Assembly (NCBI RefSeq): GCF_020215645.1
Contig: NZ_CP084058.1
Location: 2,170,001-2,234,000, forward strand
DNA from: Nonomuraea gerenzanensis
Lineage (GTDB): Bacteria; Actinomycetota; Actinomycetes; Streptosporangiales; Streptosporangiaceae
Direction of reading: 5' to 3'
Length of the DNA stretch: 64,000 nt
Shown here in pieces: positions 16,153 through 24,495 of this stretch. The notes under the pieces are model-generated. The model saw only the letters and a list, made by a program, of their open reading frames with translations. It was not told the origin of the DNA and did no database searches. A program made the position numbers and the translations under genes. The number at the start of each line of letters is the position of its first letter. Positions within the stretch are counted from its first letter, which is position 1.

Positions 16153-17109
16153 ATGATCGAGGCCATGCCCCTGACCGCGGACGACGTCGACCGGTTCGTG
16201 GCCGCCCGGCCGCGCCTGGAGGCCATCGCCTACCGCCTGCTCGGCTCGGCGGCGGAGGCCGAGGACGCGGTGCAGGAGACGTTCCTGCGCTGGCAGGCCG
16301 CCGACGTCGAGCGCGTCGAGGTGCCCGAGGCGTGGCTGACGAAGGTGCTGACCAACCTGTGCCTCAGCCAGCTCACCTCCGCGCGGGCGCGCCGTGAGAC
16401 CTACGTGGGCCAGTGGCTGCCCGAGCCGCTGCTCGCCGGGGACCCGATGCTCGGCCCGGCCGACACCGCCGAGCAGCGCGAGTCGGTCTCGTACGCGGTG
16501 CTGACCCTGATGGAGCGCCTGACGCCCAACGAACGGGCGGTGTACGTGCTGCGGGAGGCCTTCGGCTACCGGCACCGGGAGATCGCCGAGATCCTCGACC
16601 TCACCGAGGCCGCCTGCCAGCAGATCTTCCACCGCGCCAAGCAGCACGTCGCCGACGGCCGGACCCGCACGGAGATCGACGAGGCGGCGGCGAGGAAGAT
16701 CGTCGAGGAGTTCCTGGCGGCGGCCACCAGCGGCCGGACCGAGCCGCTCGTCCGCCTGCTCACCGCGGACGCCGTCTCCGTCGGCGACGGCGGCGGGAAG
16801 GTCCCGGCACGGGCCAAGGCGTTCGAGGGGGCCGTGGCGGTGGCGAAGTTCCTGCGCGGCCTGTTCAAGCCCGCCGAGTCGAAGCGGGCCATGCTCGGGG
16901 GCCGGCCCGAGGTGCACATCACCACCGCCAACGGGGGCCCGGCCGTCGTGGCGGTCGTGGACGGGCGGGTCGTCGGCGTCATGTGCCTGGAGATCACCGC
17001 CGACGGCATCGCCGCGTTCCGCAACCAGATCAACCCCGACAAGCTCGTGCGCGCGACCGAGCGGTGGGCGGCCGGCGACCACGGTGAGCCGCTGTTCGTC
17101 GCGTACTGA
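16153..17109 (+). CDS. ECF41-type RNA polymerase sigma factor with SnoaL-like C-terminus
   Basis: 318 residues from ATG 16153 (alternative ATG 16165). Sigma region 2 is at 5-80 (AYRLLGSAAEAEDAVQETFL), region 4 near 115-165 (ERLTPNERAVYVLREAFGY), and a C-terminal SnoaL-like domain follows. The three hallmarks of the ECF41 group are present: WLPEP between regions 2 and 4, DGGGK, and NPDKL near the end. In this group the fused C-terminal domain takes the place of a separate anti-sigma factor, and target genes are usually an adjacent oxidoreductase, epimerase or carboxymuconolactone decarboxylase. Here the next gene is an FAD oxidoreductase, as expected. Confidence 0.92.
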   Translation: MIEAMPLTADDVDRFVAARPRLEAIAYRLLGSAAEAEDAVQETFLRWQAADVERVEVPEAWLTKVLTNLCLSQLTSARARRETYVGQWLPEPLLAGDPMLGPADTAEQRESVSYAVLTLMERLTPNERAVYVLREAFGYRHREIAEILDLTEAACQQIFHRAKQHVADGRTRTEIDEAAARKIVEEFLAAATSGRTEPLVRLLTADAVSVGDGGGKVPARAKAFEGAVAVAKFLRGLFKPAESKRAMLGGRPEVHITTANGGPAVVAVVDGRVVGVMCLEITADGIAAFRNQINPDKLVRATERWAAGDHGEPLFVAY

Positions 17110-17115
17110 GTGGAG

Positions 17116-17131
17116 TGTGAGGGGCATCACA
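17116..17131. promoter_or_regulatory. CRP-consensus palindrome upstream of FAD oxidoreductase
   Basis: TGTGA-GGGGCA-TCACA matches the TGTGA-N6-TCACA site of CRP-family regulators exactly, 72 bp before the oxidoreductase start. A clear ECF41-type promoter (TGTCACA, then CGTC at 16 bases) was not found at good spacing. Confidence 0.5.
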
Positions 17132-17202
17132 ACGGGTTCCTGTCAGGAATCGCGGGGCCGTCCGGTTCAGGGGGCGGAACCGCGTAAGACAGGAGCGAGG
17201 AA

Positions 17203-18387
17203 ATGCAGCACCGAATCGTCGTCCTCGGAGCCGGATACACCGGAGCCTTCGCCGCCGGCCGCCTCGCCAGGCGGCTGCACCGTGAAGACGTCGCCGTCAC
17301 GCTGGTCAACGCCGAGCCCGACTTCGTGGAACGGGTGCGCATGCACCAGCTCGCGACCGGCCAGGAGCTGAGGCCGCGGCCGTTCAGCGAGATGTTCGCG
17401 GGCACGGGGGTCGAGCTGAGGCTGGGCAGCGTGACCGGCGTGGACGTGGATCGCAAGACCGTCAGTGTCGTCGCGGCGGACGGTGCCGAGGAGCTGCCCT
17501 ACGACACGCTCGTCTACGCCCTCGGCAGCGCCTGGAACCCCCAGGGCGTCCCCGGCACCGCCGAGCACGCTTACGAGATCGCCGGCCGCCCCGGGGCGCT
17601 CCGCCTGCGCGAGCGCCTGAACGGTCTCGGCGCGGGCCAGAGCGTGGTCGTCGTCGGCGGCGGGCTCACCGGTGTGGAGGCCGCGACCGAGATCGCCGAG
17701 GCCCGCCCCGACCTGCGCGTCGCCCTCGCCGCCAGTGGCGCGCTCGGCGGCTGGCTCTCCCCGAAGGGCCGCGCCCACCTGCGCAAGGTGTTCGGCAGGC
17801 TCGGCATCACCGCCCACGAGCACACCACCGTCGCCGCCGTCGAGCCGGACCGCGTCACCACCGCCGACGGCACCGCCATCCCGGCGGCGGTCACCGTGTG
17901 GACCGCTGGTTTCGCTGTCCACCCGATCGCGGCGGCGACCGCGCTGGAGCTGGCCGCCAACGGACAGATCGTGGTCGACGACACCATGCGCTCGGTCTCG
18001 CACCCGGACGTGTACGCCATCGGCGACGCGGCCAGGGTGATGGGCCCGGGGGACAAGCCGCTGCGCATGTCGTGCGCCTCGGGACTGCCGACCGCCTGGC
18101 AGGCCGCCGACGCGATCGCCGCTCGCCTGACCGGCGGCAAGCTCCCGCACGCGCCGCTGCGTTACTTCAACCAGTGCGTCTCGCTGGGGCGCAAGGAGGG
18201 CTTGATCCAGTACGTCACCGCCGACGACCGTGCCGTCAGCGCGGCCCTGACCGGCCGGTTCGCCGCCGTCTACAAGGAGCTGGTCTGCAAGGGGGCCGCC
18301 TGGGGCGTCGCCCACCCGATGTTCGGGATGCCCGCGCGGCCCCGCCGCGTCCTGCGGGAGGGCTCGGCCGCCGGCGCGGTGGCGTAG
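17203..18387 (+). CDS. FAD-dependent NAD(P)H oxidoreductase (NDH-2-like), likely ECF41 target
   Basis: 394 residues. N-terminal FAD site VVLGAGYTGAFAAG, second dinucleotide fold VVVVGGGLTGVEAATEIAE near 150-170, FAD-binding HPDVYAIGDAARV near 265. It belongs to the pyridine nucleotide-disulphide family without the redox-active Cys pair, like type II NADH dehydrogenases and quinone reductases. The C-terminal about 100 residues include NQCVSLGRKEGLIQY. ATG 17203 has GAGCGAGGAA just upstream. Position right after an ECF41 sigma gene makes it the expected regulatory target (inference from the family). Confidence 0.88.
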   Translation: MQHRIVVLGAGYTGAFAAGRLARRLHREDVAVTLVNAEPDFVERVRMHQLATGQELRPRPFSEMFAGTGVELRLGSVTGVDVDRKTVSVVAADGAEELPYDTLVYALGSAWNPQGVPGTAEHAYEIAGRPGALRLRERLNGLGAGQSVVVVGGGLTGVEAATEIAEARPDLRVALAASGALGGWLSPKGRAHLRKVFGRLGITAHEHTTVAAVEPDRVTTADGTAIPAAVTVWTAGFAVHPIAAATALELAANGQIVVDDTMRSVSHPDVYAIGDAARVMGPGDKPLRMSCASGLPTAWQAADAIAARLTGGKLPHAPLRYFNQCVSLGRKEGLIQYVTADDRAVSAALTGRFAAVYKELVCKGAAWGVAHPMFGMPARPRRVLREGSAAGAVA

Positions 18388-18411
18388 CGGTGCGGGGACG
18401 GCCGGGCGACG

Positions 18412-18427
18412 ATTCCCCGCCGGGAAT
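18412..18427. promoter_or_regulatory. Short inverted repeat before MDR gene
   Basis: ATTCCC-CGCC-GGGAAT, perfect 6-bp arms, 24 bp after the oxidoreductase stop and 35 bp before the MDR start. It may be a weak terminator or operator. Confidence 0.35.
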
Positions 18428-18462
18428 TGCCGGGCCGGCGGGCGGGCCAGCAGGATCCCGGC

Positions 18463-19467
18463 ATGCGTACTCATCGACTGGAACGGCCGGAGATCGTGCT
18501 CAGCCAGGCGCCCGTGCCGGAGCCGGGGCCGGGGCAGCTCCTGGTCCGGGTGCACGCGGCGGCGCTCAACAAGCGCGACCTGCTCATCCTGGACGGCACC
18601 TACGCCCTGCCCGCCCGGCCGGGGGTGATCCCGGTCAGCGACGGGGCGGGGGAGGTGGTCGCGGCAGGGCCGGGGGTGAGCAGGTTCAGGGCAGGGGACC
18701 GGGTGATGGGGTCGTACTGGCCGCGCTGGCATGACGGCCGGCTGCGGCCCGAGCTGGTGGACCAGCCCGGCTGCACGTCGGACGGCATGCTGACCGAGTA
18801 CGCGCTGCTCGACGAGCAGGCGGCGGTGGCCGTGCCCGAGCACCTGAGCTGGGCCGAGGCCGCGACGTTGCCGTGCGCCGCGCTGACCGCGTGGACGTCG
18901 CTGACCGGCGGCGGGAAGCTGCTGCCCGGCAGGACCGTGGTGCTGCTCGGCACGGGCGGGGTGTCGCTGTTCGGGGTGCAGCTCGCGCGGCTGCTCGGGT
19001 GCCGGGTGATCGTCACCACGTCGCGGGCGGGCCACGCCGACCGGCTGAAGGCGCTGGGCGCCGACCACGTGATCGACTACACCGCCACGCCGCAGTGGTG
19101 GCGGCGGGTGCGGGAGCTGACCGGCGGCAAGGGGGCGGACCTGGTGGTGGACACGGCCGGGCCCGCCACGATCGACGGCTCCGTACGGGCCGCCGCGCTC
19201 TACGGCGAGGTGGTCGTGCTCATCACCAGGGATGACACGAGCGAGCACCTGGCGATCTCCCACGAGGCGTACGCCTCCAGCCTGGCCACGCTGCGCCGCG
19301 TCTTCGTCGGCAACCGCACGGACCTGGAGGAGCTGTGCGCCGCCGTCGCCGCCGCCGGGCTGCGGCCGGTGATCGACCGGACCTTCACCGACGTGCGCGC
19401 CGCTTACCGCCACTACCGGGAGGGCTCGCCGTTCGGGAAGGTCGTCATCGAGCTCGGCCCCGCCTGA
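18463..19467 (+). CDS. MDR-family NAD(P)-dependent alcohol dehydrogenase / quinone reductase-like
   Basis: 334 residues from ATG 18463 (AGGA eight bases upstream). Medium-chain dehydrogenase layout: GroES-like N-terminus (LVRVHAAALNKRDLLIL, VIPVSDGAGEVVAAGPGV), then the Rossmann part with TVVLLGTGGVSLFGVQLARL and GADHVIDY. The structural-zinc Cys cluster of class alcohol dehydrogenases is missing, which places it with zinc-free quinone reductase-like members. It reduces or oxidises small carbonyls with NADP(H); substrate unknown. It may be cotranscribed with the FAD oxidoreductase (75 bp upstream). Confidence 0.88.
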   Translation: MRTHRLERPEIVLSQAPVPEPGPGQLLVRVHAAALNKRDLLILDGTYALPARPGVIPVSDGAGEVVAAGPGVSRFRAGDRVMGSYWPRWHDGRLRPELVDQPGCTSDGMLTEYALLDEQAAVAVPEHLSWAEAATLPCAALTAWTSLTGGGKLLPGRTVVLLGTGGVSLFGVQLARLLGCRVIVTTSRAGHADRLKALGADHVIDYTATPQWWRRVRELTGGKGADLVVDTAGPATIDGSVRAAALYGEVVVLITRDDTSEHLAISHEAYASSLATLRRVFVGNRTDLEELCAAVAAAGLRPVIDRTFTDVRAAYRHYREGSPFGKVVIELGPA

Positions 19468-19526
19468 CCAGCCGGCCATGGACGTCACGAAGGGCGCGTG
19501 AAGGCCGGTGAGGCGGTGCGGCGGCC

Positions 19527-21467
19527 CTACGAGCGGCGTCTTCTGCGGGCGGAGCGGCGGGTGCCCTGGCCCGTGCCCGGGATGAGGCGCAACGGGCGCT
19601 CGCGCAGCGGCTGCGCCACCAGCTCGCGCAGCTCCTCCAGCCCGGTGACGTCGTGGTGGCCGGAGGTGAGGACCGCCGTCGCGAGCTCGTACGCGTCGTC
19701 GCCCGCCATCGACCTGAGCTGATCGATGAGGACCCGGGCACCGCCGAGCTCCAGCAGGGTGAGGAAGTTCTCCGCGCCCAGCAGCAGGTGCTCGTGCCGG
19801 TCCAGCGTCGCCGGGTCCACCTCGCCCGCGTCCACGAGCAGGGTCAGGGCGGTGGCGGCCAGGACGTGATCGTGGCGCAACGCCCGGACCAGGGCCGCAC
19901 CCTGGGGATGCACCTCGGCGAGCACGGCGAGCATGGCGGCGGCGCGGGTGCGGAACGGGCAGTCGCGGATCGCCCGCAGCAGCACCTCCAGGTCCTGGCC
20001 CGGGCGGGACAGCCAGGCGTTCAGCTCGACGGCGGCCTCGCGGGGCGGGTAGTGCTGGAACAGGACGCCGAGCAGCTCCGCCGGAGGTGCGGTGGCCAGC
20101 TCGCCGATCAGCGGGGCGTCGTGGCCCTGCGCGAGCAGGCGGTCCCGCAGGTGTGCCAGGGCGAGCGGGGTGAGGCGGGCCAGGAGGAGGTCGGGCTCTG
20201 CGAGGCGGGCGCGCAGGCGTTCCAGCGCGTCAGGCGGCAGCGGCCGATCGTCGTCGGGCTGCTCGTCCGGGGGCCCGCGGGTGAGGTCCACGGCGCCCAG
20301 GTCGGCCAGCATCTCCAGGGTGCCGTCCAGCTCGACGGCGGCCCAGCGGCGCCGGAGGTCCTTGATCCGCTCGGGTGTCCCGTCCCTGGCCGTGTGCTCC
20401 TGGCAGGTCAGCCAGACCAGCTCCGCCACGCGGGCCACGGGCACGTCCCGCATGCCGTACAGGGCGTCCAGCATCTGGTCGAAGCACTCGGTGTGGCCGC
20501 CTGCGGTGATCAGGTGGGGCAGCGCGTCGAAGGCGCGGGCCCACAGCGCCGACGGGTCGCGCAGCAGCGGGGCGGCCCTGGCCACCCGGCACAGGCGGCC
20601 CCTGCTGACGCGGACCAGGCCCAGCCTCCTGGCCCAGGCCAGCAGCAGACTCAGGCGCGGCAGGCCGGCGGAGCCGCGGACCTGGAGCTGCTCCTCGCCG
20701 GTGCCGAGGAGGATCGACAGCTCGCGGGCGTCGGCGAGGGTGAGGTCACCCGCCCTGGTGAGGGGGCGGCCCACCTCGCCCGCCCAGGTGGCCAGCGCGA
20801 CCAGGCGCCGTACCGTCGTGCTGCGGGCGGCGGCCTCGGCCAGGTCGGCGGGCGCGGGCAGCGCGACCGGCGGTGGCAGGCAGCCGCGCTCCTCCTCCAG
20901 GTCGAGGTCCGTCCGGGTGCAGCGGGCCCGCAGGAGCCGGTCGAGCAGCTCCTGGTCGTAGCGGATGCGGCCGGCGTCGAGGTCGAGCTGGAAGTCCCGC
21001 AGCGCGCCCGGGCCGGCGAGGTCGTTGCCGTGGTCGAGGGCCGTCTGCGCCCAGAACTTGGCCAGCCCCTGCAGGGAGGGGTCGTCCAGGGCCGCGCGGA
21101 AGTCGGGCAGCGCCCGGATGATGGCGTCGTCGGCCTGCGCCGGTGTGGCGCCCCGCGGGTCGCGCAGGCCGGTGGCGGCGAGGTAGTGCAGAAACGTGCG
21201 CAGGATCTCCGGCGCGATCTCCAGGATCTCCCTGGGGGTCACCACGTACTTGGGGATCCAGCCTAGCAGGTAGCGCCTGATCTGCGGCTCGTCCCAGTAG
21301 GCAAGGCGGCCGTCACGGCTGCGGTGGCGGGCGTCGAGGGCGGCGCGGAGCAGCGGCGCGTCGGCGGGGCGGCCGTGCTCGTCCGCCCAGGCGAGACAGC
21401 GCCTGATCAGGACGGTCCTGGCCGCCTCGTACTCCTCCGTCTCCTGAGGCTCGAACCACGTACGCAA
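19527..21467 (-). CDS. Uncharacterised 646-residue actinomycete protein
   Basis: I do not recognise a named domain. The protein begins with an acidic, aromatic stretch (WFEPQETEEYEAARTVLIRR) and is mostly helical and Leu/Arg-rich, without signal peptide or membrane segment, so it is cytoplasmic. Conserved-looking blocks are RYLLGWIPKYVVTPREILEI, near residues 70-90, and GHTECFDQMLDALYGM in the middle. The TTG at 21467 is chosen because GGGAGGAGG lies seven bases upstream; a GTG at 21485 would sit beside that ribosome site. The tail is basic (RRSARRRRRS). Neighbouring genes give no functional hint. Confidence 0.75.
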   Translation of the reverse strand: MRTWFEPQETEEYEAARTVLIRRCLAWADEHGRPADAPLLRAALDARHRSRDGRLAYWDEPQIRRYLLGWIPKYVVTPREILEIAPEILRTFLHYLAATGLRDPRGATPAQADDAIIRALPDFRAALDDPSLQGLAKFWAQTALDHGNDLAGPGALRDFQLDLDAGRIRYDQELLDRLLRARCTRTDLDLEEERGCLPPPVALPAPADLAEAAARSTTVRRLVALATWAGEVGRPLTRAGDLTLADARELSILLGTGEEQLQVRGSAGLPRLSLLLAWARRLGLVRVSRGRLCRVARAAPLLRDPSALWARAFDALPHLITAGGHTECFDQMLDALYGMRDVPVARVAELVWLTCQEHTARDGTPERIKDLRRRWAAVELDGTLEMLADLGAVDLTRGPPDEQPDDDRPLPPDALERLRARLAEPDLLLARLTPLALAHLRDRLLAQGHDAPLIGELATAPPAELLGVLFQHYPPREAAVELNAWLSRPGQDLEVLLRAIRDCPFRTRAAAMLAVLAEVHPQGAALVRALRHDHVLAATALTLLVDAGEVDPATLDRHEHLLLGAENFLTLLELGGARVLIDQLRSMAGDDAYELATAVLTSGHHDVTGLEELRELVAQPLRERPLRLIPGTGQGTRRSARRRRRS

Positions 21468-21552
21468 CCGCGTGCCTCCTCCCACGGGCGAGGTCCGGCA
21501 TATCAGTATTCCGGGTACGGAGCCGCCGAGGGGGCCACTTGAGCGGATGCGG

Positions 21553-22359
21553 CTACTTCAGCGCCCCCGCCGTCAGCCCCGCCACGATCCGGCGCTGGAA
21601 GAACAGCACCAGCAGCACCAGGGGAAGGGTGACCAGCACCCCGGCGGCCATCTGCGTCCCGAAGGGCGTGTCGAACTTGGCCGCCCCCGTGAACTGGGCG
21701 ATCCGCACGGTGGCCGGCTGCCGGGCTTGATCGTTGATCATGGTGACCGCGATGATGAACTCGTTCCAGGTCGCGATGAACGCCAGGATCGCCGTGGTGA
21801 AGATGCCCGGCGCCGCCAGCGGCAGCAGGACGCGGCGGAACGCGGCGAACGCCGTGCAGCCGTCGATCATGGCGGCCTGCTCCAGGTCGTACGGGAGCTG
21901 CCGGAAGAACGCCGTCAGGTTCCAGATGGTCAGCGGCAGCGCGAACGACATCGACGGCACGATCATCGCCTGGTAGGTGTTGATCCACCCGATCGCCGTG
22001 AACAGCTCCAGCAGCGGCACGATGAGCAGCGCCCCGGGGAACATCGACACGGCGATCACCAGGGCCAGCACGACGTTCTTGCCCCGGAAGTCCAGCCGGG
22101 CCAGCGCGTAGGCCGCCAGGGTGCCCACCAGCAGCGTCACCGCCGTGGTGACGCCCGCGACGATGAGGCTGTTGAGGAGCGACTGCCCGAAGCCCAGGTC
22201 GGCGGCGAACACCGCCTCGTACGACTCCAGGGACCACGGCGCGGGCAGCGGCGACTTGTCGTGGATGTCGGCGGTGCGGCGGAAGCTCGACACCACCATC
22301 CAGTAGAACGGCACCAGGCAGTACAGCGCGATGCCGATCATCCCGGCCCTAGCCCACAC
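21553..22359 (-). CDS. Sugar ABC transporter permease, MalG type
   Basis: 268 residues with six predicted membrane helices and the EAA loop DLEQAAMIDGCTAFAAFRRV that contacts the ATPase. It forms the membrane pore together with the MalF-type protein. GTG 22359 is preferred (GGGGAG about five bases upstream) and overlaps the MalF gene by 11 bp; GTG 22395 would overlap by 47 bp. Last gene of the Gfo/Idh-binding protein-MalF-MalG operon. No ATPase gene follows, as in many Streptomyces sugar operons that share a general ATPase (MsiK). Confidence 0.93.
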   Translation of the reverse strand: MWARAGMIGIALYCLVPFYWMVVSSFRRTADIHDKSPLPAPWSLESYEAVFAADLGFGQSLLNSLIVAGVTTAVTLLVGTLAAYALARLDFRGKNVVLALVIAVSMFPGALLIVPLLELFTAIGWINTYQAMIVPSMSFALPLTIWNLTAFFRQLPYDLEQAAMIDGCTAFAAFRRVLLPLAAPGIFTTAILAFIATWNEFIIAVTMINDQARQPATVRIAQFTGAAKFDTPFGTQMAAGVLVTLPLVLLVLFFQRRIVAGLTAGALK

Positions 22360-23260
22360 GGGCGCTCCCCTCACGCCGGCGCGCCCGTACGTCACTGAGC
22401 AGGTCCGCCCCGAGCAGCTTCACGAACACGAACGCGATCACCGCGATGTAGCAGAACAACGCCGTCCCGTAGGCCGACGCGGGCCCGTAGTGCACCCGGG
22501 TGGCCTCGTCCCAGATCAGCCCGGACAGCGTCTCCACGGACTGCTTGCGCGGCCCCACCAGCACGTACGGCAGATCGAAGATCCGCAACGCGTCCATCAG
22601 CCTGAACAGCACGGCGACCAGCAGGGCGGGCTTGACCAGCGGCAGCGTGACCCGCCAGAACGTCTGCCACGGCGTGGCCCCGTCCACCTTCGCCGCCTCG
22701 TACACCTCGGCGGGGATGATCTGCAGCCCGGCCAGCACGAGCAGCCCGACGAACGGCGCCGTCTTCCACGTGTCCGCGACGATGACCGCGAGCTTGGCCC
22801 AGGGGCCGTCGGCCGTCCACAGGATCTCGGTGCCGAGCAGCGCGTTCGCCACCCCGTCCGCCTGGAAGATCCACTTCCACATCAGCCCCGCCACGGCGGT
22901 CGGCACCGCCCAGGGGATGAGGATGCTGGCCCGCAGCAGCGCCCGCCCCCTGAACGCGCGCCGCATGACCAGCGCCATCGCCACGCCCAGCACGACCTCC
23001 AGGGACACCGTCACCACGGTGAAGAGCGTCGTGTTGAACGCGGCGTTCAGGAAGCGCTGCTGCACCACGCCCGCGTAGTTCGCGAGCCCGGCGAACCACT
23101 CGCCCTCCACCACGAACCCGTCGGCGTCCAGCCGCTGCCCGCTCTCGTAGAACGACTCCCGCATGGCCGCGACCAGCGGGTAGAAGACCACCAGGGCGAG
23201 CACGAGCAGGGTGGGCGACAGCAGGGCGGCCGCCGCCCACCGCGACGATCGGGGCGTCAC
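22349..23260 (-). CDS. Sugar ABC transporter permease, MalF type
   Basis: 303 residues, six to seven membrane helices, first helix ALLSPTLLVLALVVFYPLVA, and EAA loop EVYEAAKVDGATPWQTFWRV. It pairs with the MalG-type permease. GTG start (23260-23258) overlaps the TGA of the binding-protein gene (GTGA), indicating coupled translation. Confidence 0.94.
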   Translation of the reverse strand: MTPRSSRWAAAALLSPTLLVLALVVFYPLVAAMRESFYESGQRLDADGFVVEGEWFAGLANYAGVVQQRFLNAAFNTTLFTVVTVSLEVVLGVAMALVMRRAFRGRALLRASILIPWAVPTAVAGLMWKWIFQADGVANALLGTEILWTADGPWAKLAVIVADTWKTAPFVGLLVLAGLQIIPAEVYEAAKVDGATPWQTFWRVTLPLVKPALLVAVLFRLMDALRIFDLPYVLVGPRKQSVETLSGLIWDEATRVHYGPASAYGTALFCYIAVIAFVFVKLLGADLLSDVRARRREGSARVG

Positions 23261-24495
23261 TTGAGCAGTGGCCCGAGCGCGGCCTGGAGCTCCGACAGGC
23301 CCTGCTCGACCGGCTTGGCGCCGGTGACGATGGCGTACGCGGACTCCTGGATGGCGGCGGTCACGTCACCGTACTTGACGGCCTTGGGGCGCGGCTCGGC
23401 GGCGAGGATGCCCTCCTTCAACGCGGGCAGGTACGGGTACTTCTCGATCATCGCGGGATCCTCGTAGACCGCGGCCCGCGGCACCGGCATCGAGCTGGTC
23501 TGCGCGAACGCCTTGATCTGCGCCTCGCTGGTCATGAAGGCGACGAAGTCCTGCGCCGTCTGCTTGTGCTTGGAGAAGGCGGAGACGGCCAGGTTGTTGC
23601 CGCCGAGCGTGCCCGCGCCCGGCCCGTCGAGGCCGGGGATCGGGGCGACGTCGAACTTGCCGTTCACCTTGCTGGAGCCGTCGGTCTTCTGCGCCGCCTC
23701 GTAGCCGTAGGCCCAGTTGCGGTAGAAGAGCAGCTTGCCCTCCTGGAAGGCGACCCGTCCCTCTTCCTCCTTGTACGTGATCGCCTCCTTCGGGATCATC
23801 CCGCTCTTGAACCCGTCCGCCAGGAACCGCGCGGCCTGCTTGGCGGCGTCGCTGGTGAGCTGCGGCTGCCCGGAGGCGTCGAGCAGCTCGCCGCCGGCCG
23901 AGGCGACGGCCTCGGCGAAGTTCACGGTCAGGCCCTCGTACTTGTCGAACTGGCCGCCGTAGCAGCTCATGTCCTTCTGCTTCGGCAGCACCTCCTCGCA
24001 GATCCGCTTCATCTCGGCCCAGGTCTTGGGCGGCTGCTTGACCAGGTCGGTGCGGTAGTAGAGCAGGCCGGTGCCGGTGAACATCGGCATCGCATACAGC
24101 TTGTCGCGATATTTCGCCGTCTCGATGGTGGTGGGCAGGAAGCCGGTGGTGTCCAGCTTGAGCTCGTCCACCCACCGGTTCGCGGCGAACTCGCTGGTCC
24201 ACACGGCGTCGATGAGGATGACGTCCCCGGCGTCGGACTTGGTCTGCGCGTTCTGGATGAGCTTGCGGCGCTGCTCGTCGGCGCTCTCCGGCAGCAGGAC
24301 GACGCTGACCTTCTCCTGCGGGTGGGCGGCGTTCCAGGCGTCGACGATCTTCTGCACGGACTCGGCCTCGAACTTGCCGCCGAGGAACGTGATCGGCCCG
24401 CGGGTCTGCGCGGGCGCCTCGGGGGTGGAGGATCCGCAGGCGACCAGGCCCGCGCCGAGCGCCAGCGCGGCGGCGGTGACGTGCATGGCTTTCAT
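23257..24495 (-). CDS. Extracellular sugar-binding lipoprotein of ABC importer
   Basis: 412 residues. The signal peptide MKAMHVTAAALALGAGLVAC ends in a lipobox (LVAC), so the mature protein is anchored by its N-terminal Cys. The body has the type 1 (MalE-like) solute-binding pattern: ITFLGGKFEAESVQKIVDAW, GDVILIDAVWTSEFA, KLYAMPMFTGTGLLYYRTDL and KQTAQDFVAFMTSEAQIKAF. It delivers an oligosaccharide or sugar acid to the two permeases; the ligand cannot be read. ATG 24495 overlaps the TGA of the Gfo/Idh gene. Confidence 0.95.
   Translation of the reverse strand: MKAMHVTAAALALGAGLVACGSSTPEAPAQTRGPITFLGGKFEAESVQKIVDAWNAAHPQEKVSVVLLPESADEQRRKLIQNAQTKSDAGDVILIDAVWTSEFAANRWVDELKLDTTGFLPTTIETAKYRDKLYAMPMFTGTGLLYYRTDLVKQPPKTWAEMKRICEEVLPKQKDMSCYGGQFDKYEGLTVNFAEAVASAGGELLDASGQPQLTSDAAKQAARFLADGFKSGMIPKEAITYKEEEGRVAFQEGKLLFYRNWAYGYEAAQKTDGSSKVNGKFDVAPIPGLDGPGAGTLGGNNLAVSAFSKHKQTAQDFVAFMTSEAQIKAFAQTSSMPVPRAAVYEDPAMIEKYPYLPALKEGILAAEPRPKAVKYGDVTAAIQESAYAIVTGAKPVEQGLSELQAALGPLLK

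Noticed and set aside
17125..17162. ECF41-type promoter (TGTCACA, 16 bases, CGTC) before the FAD oxidoreductase
   Set aside because: CATCACA and CGTC elements exist, but their spacing (27 bases) does not fit.
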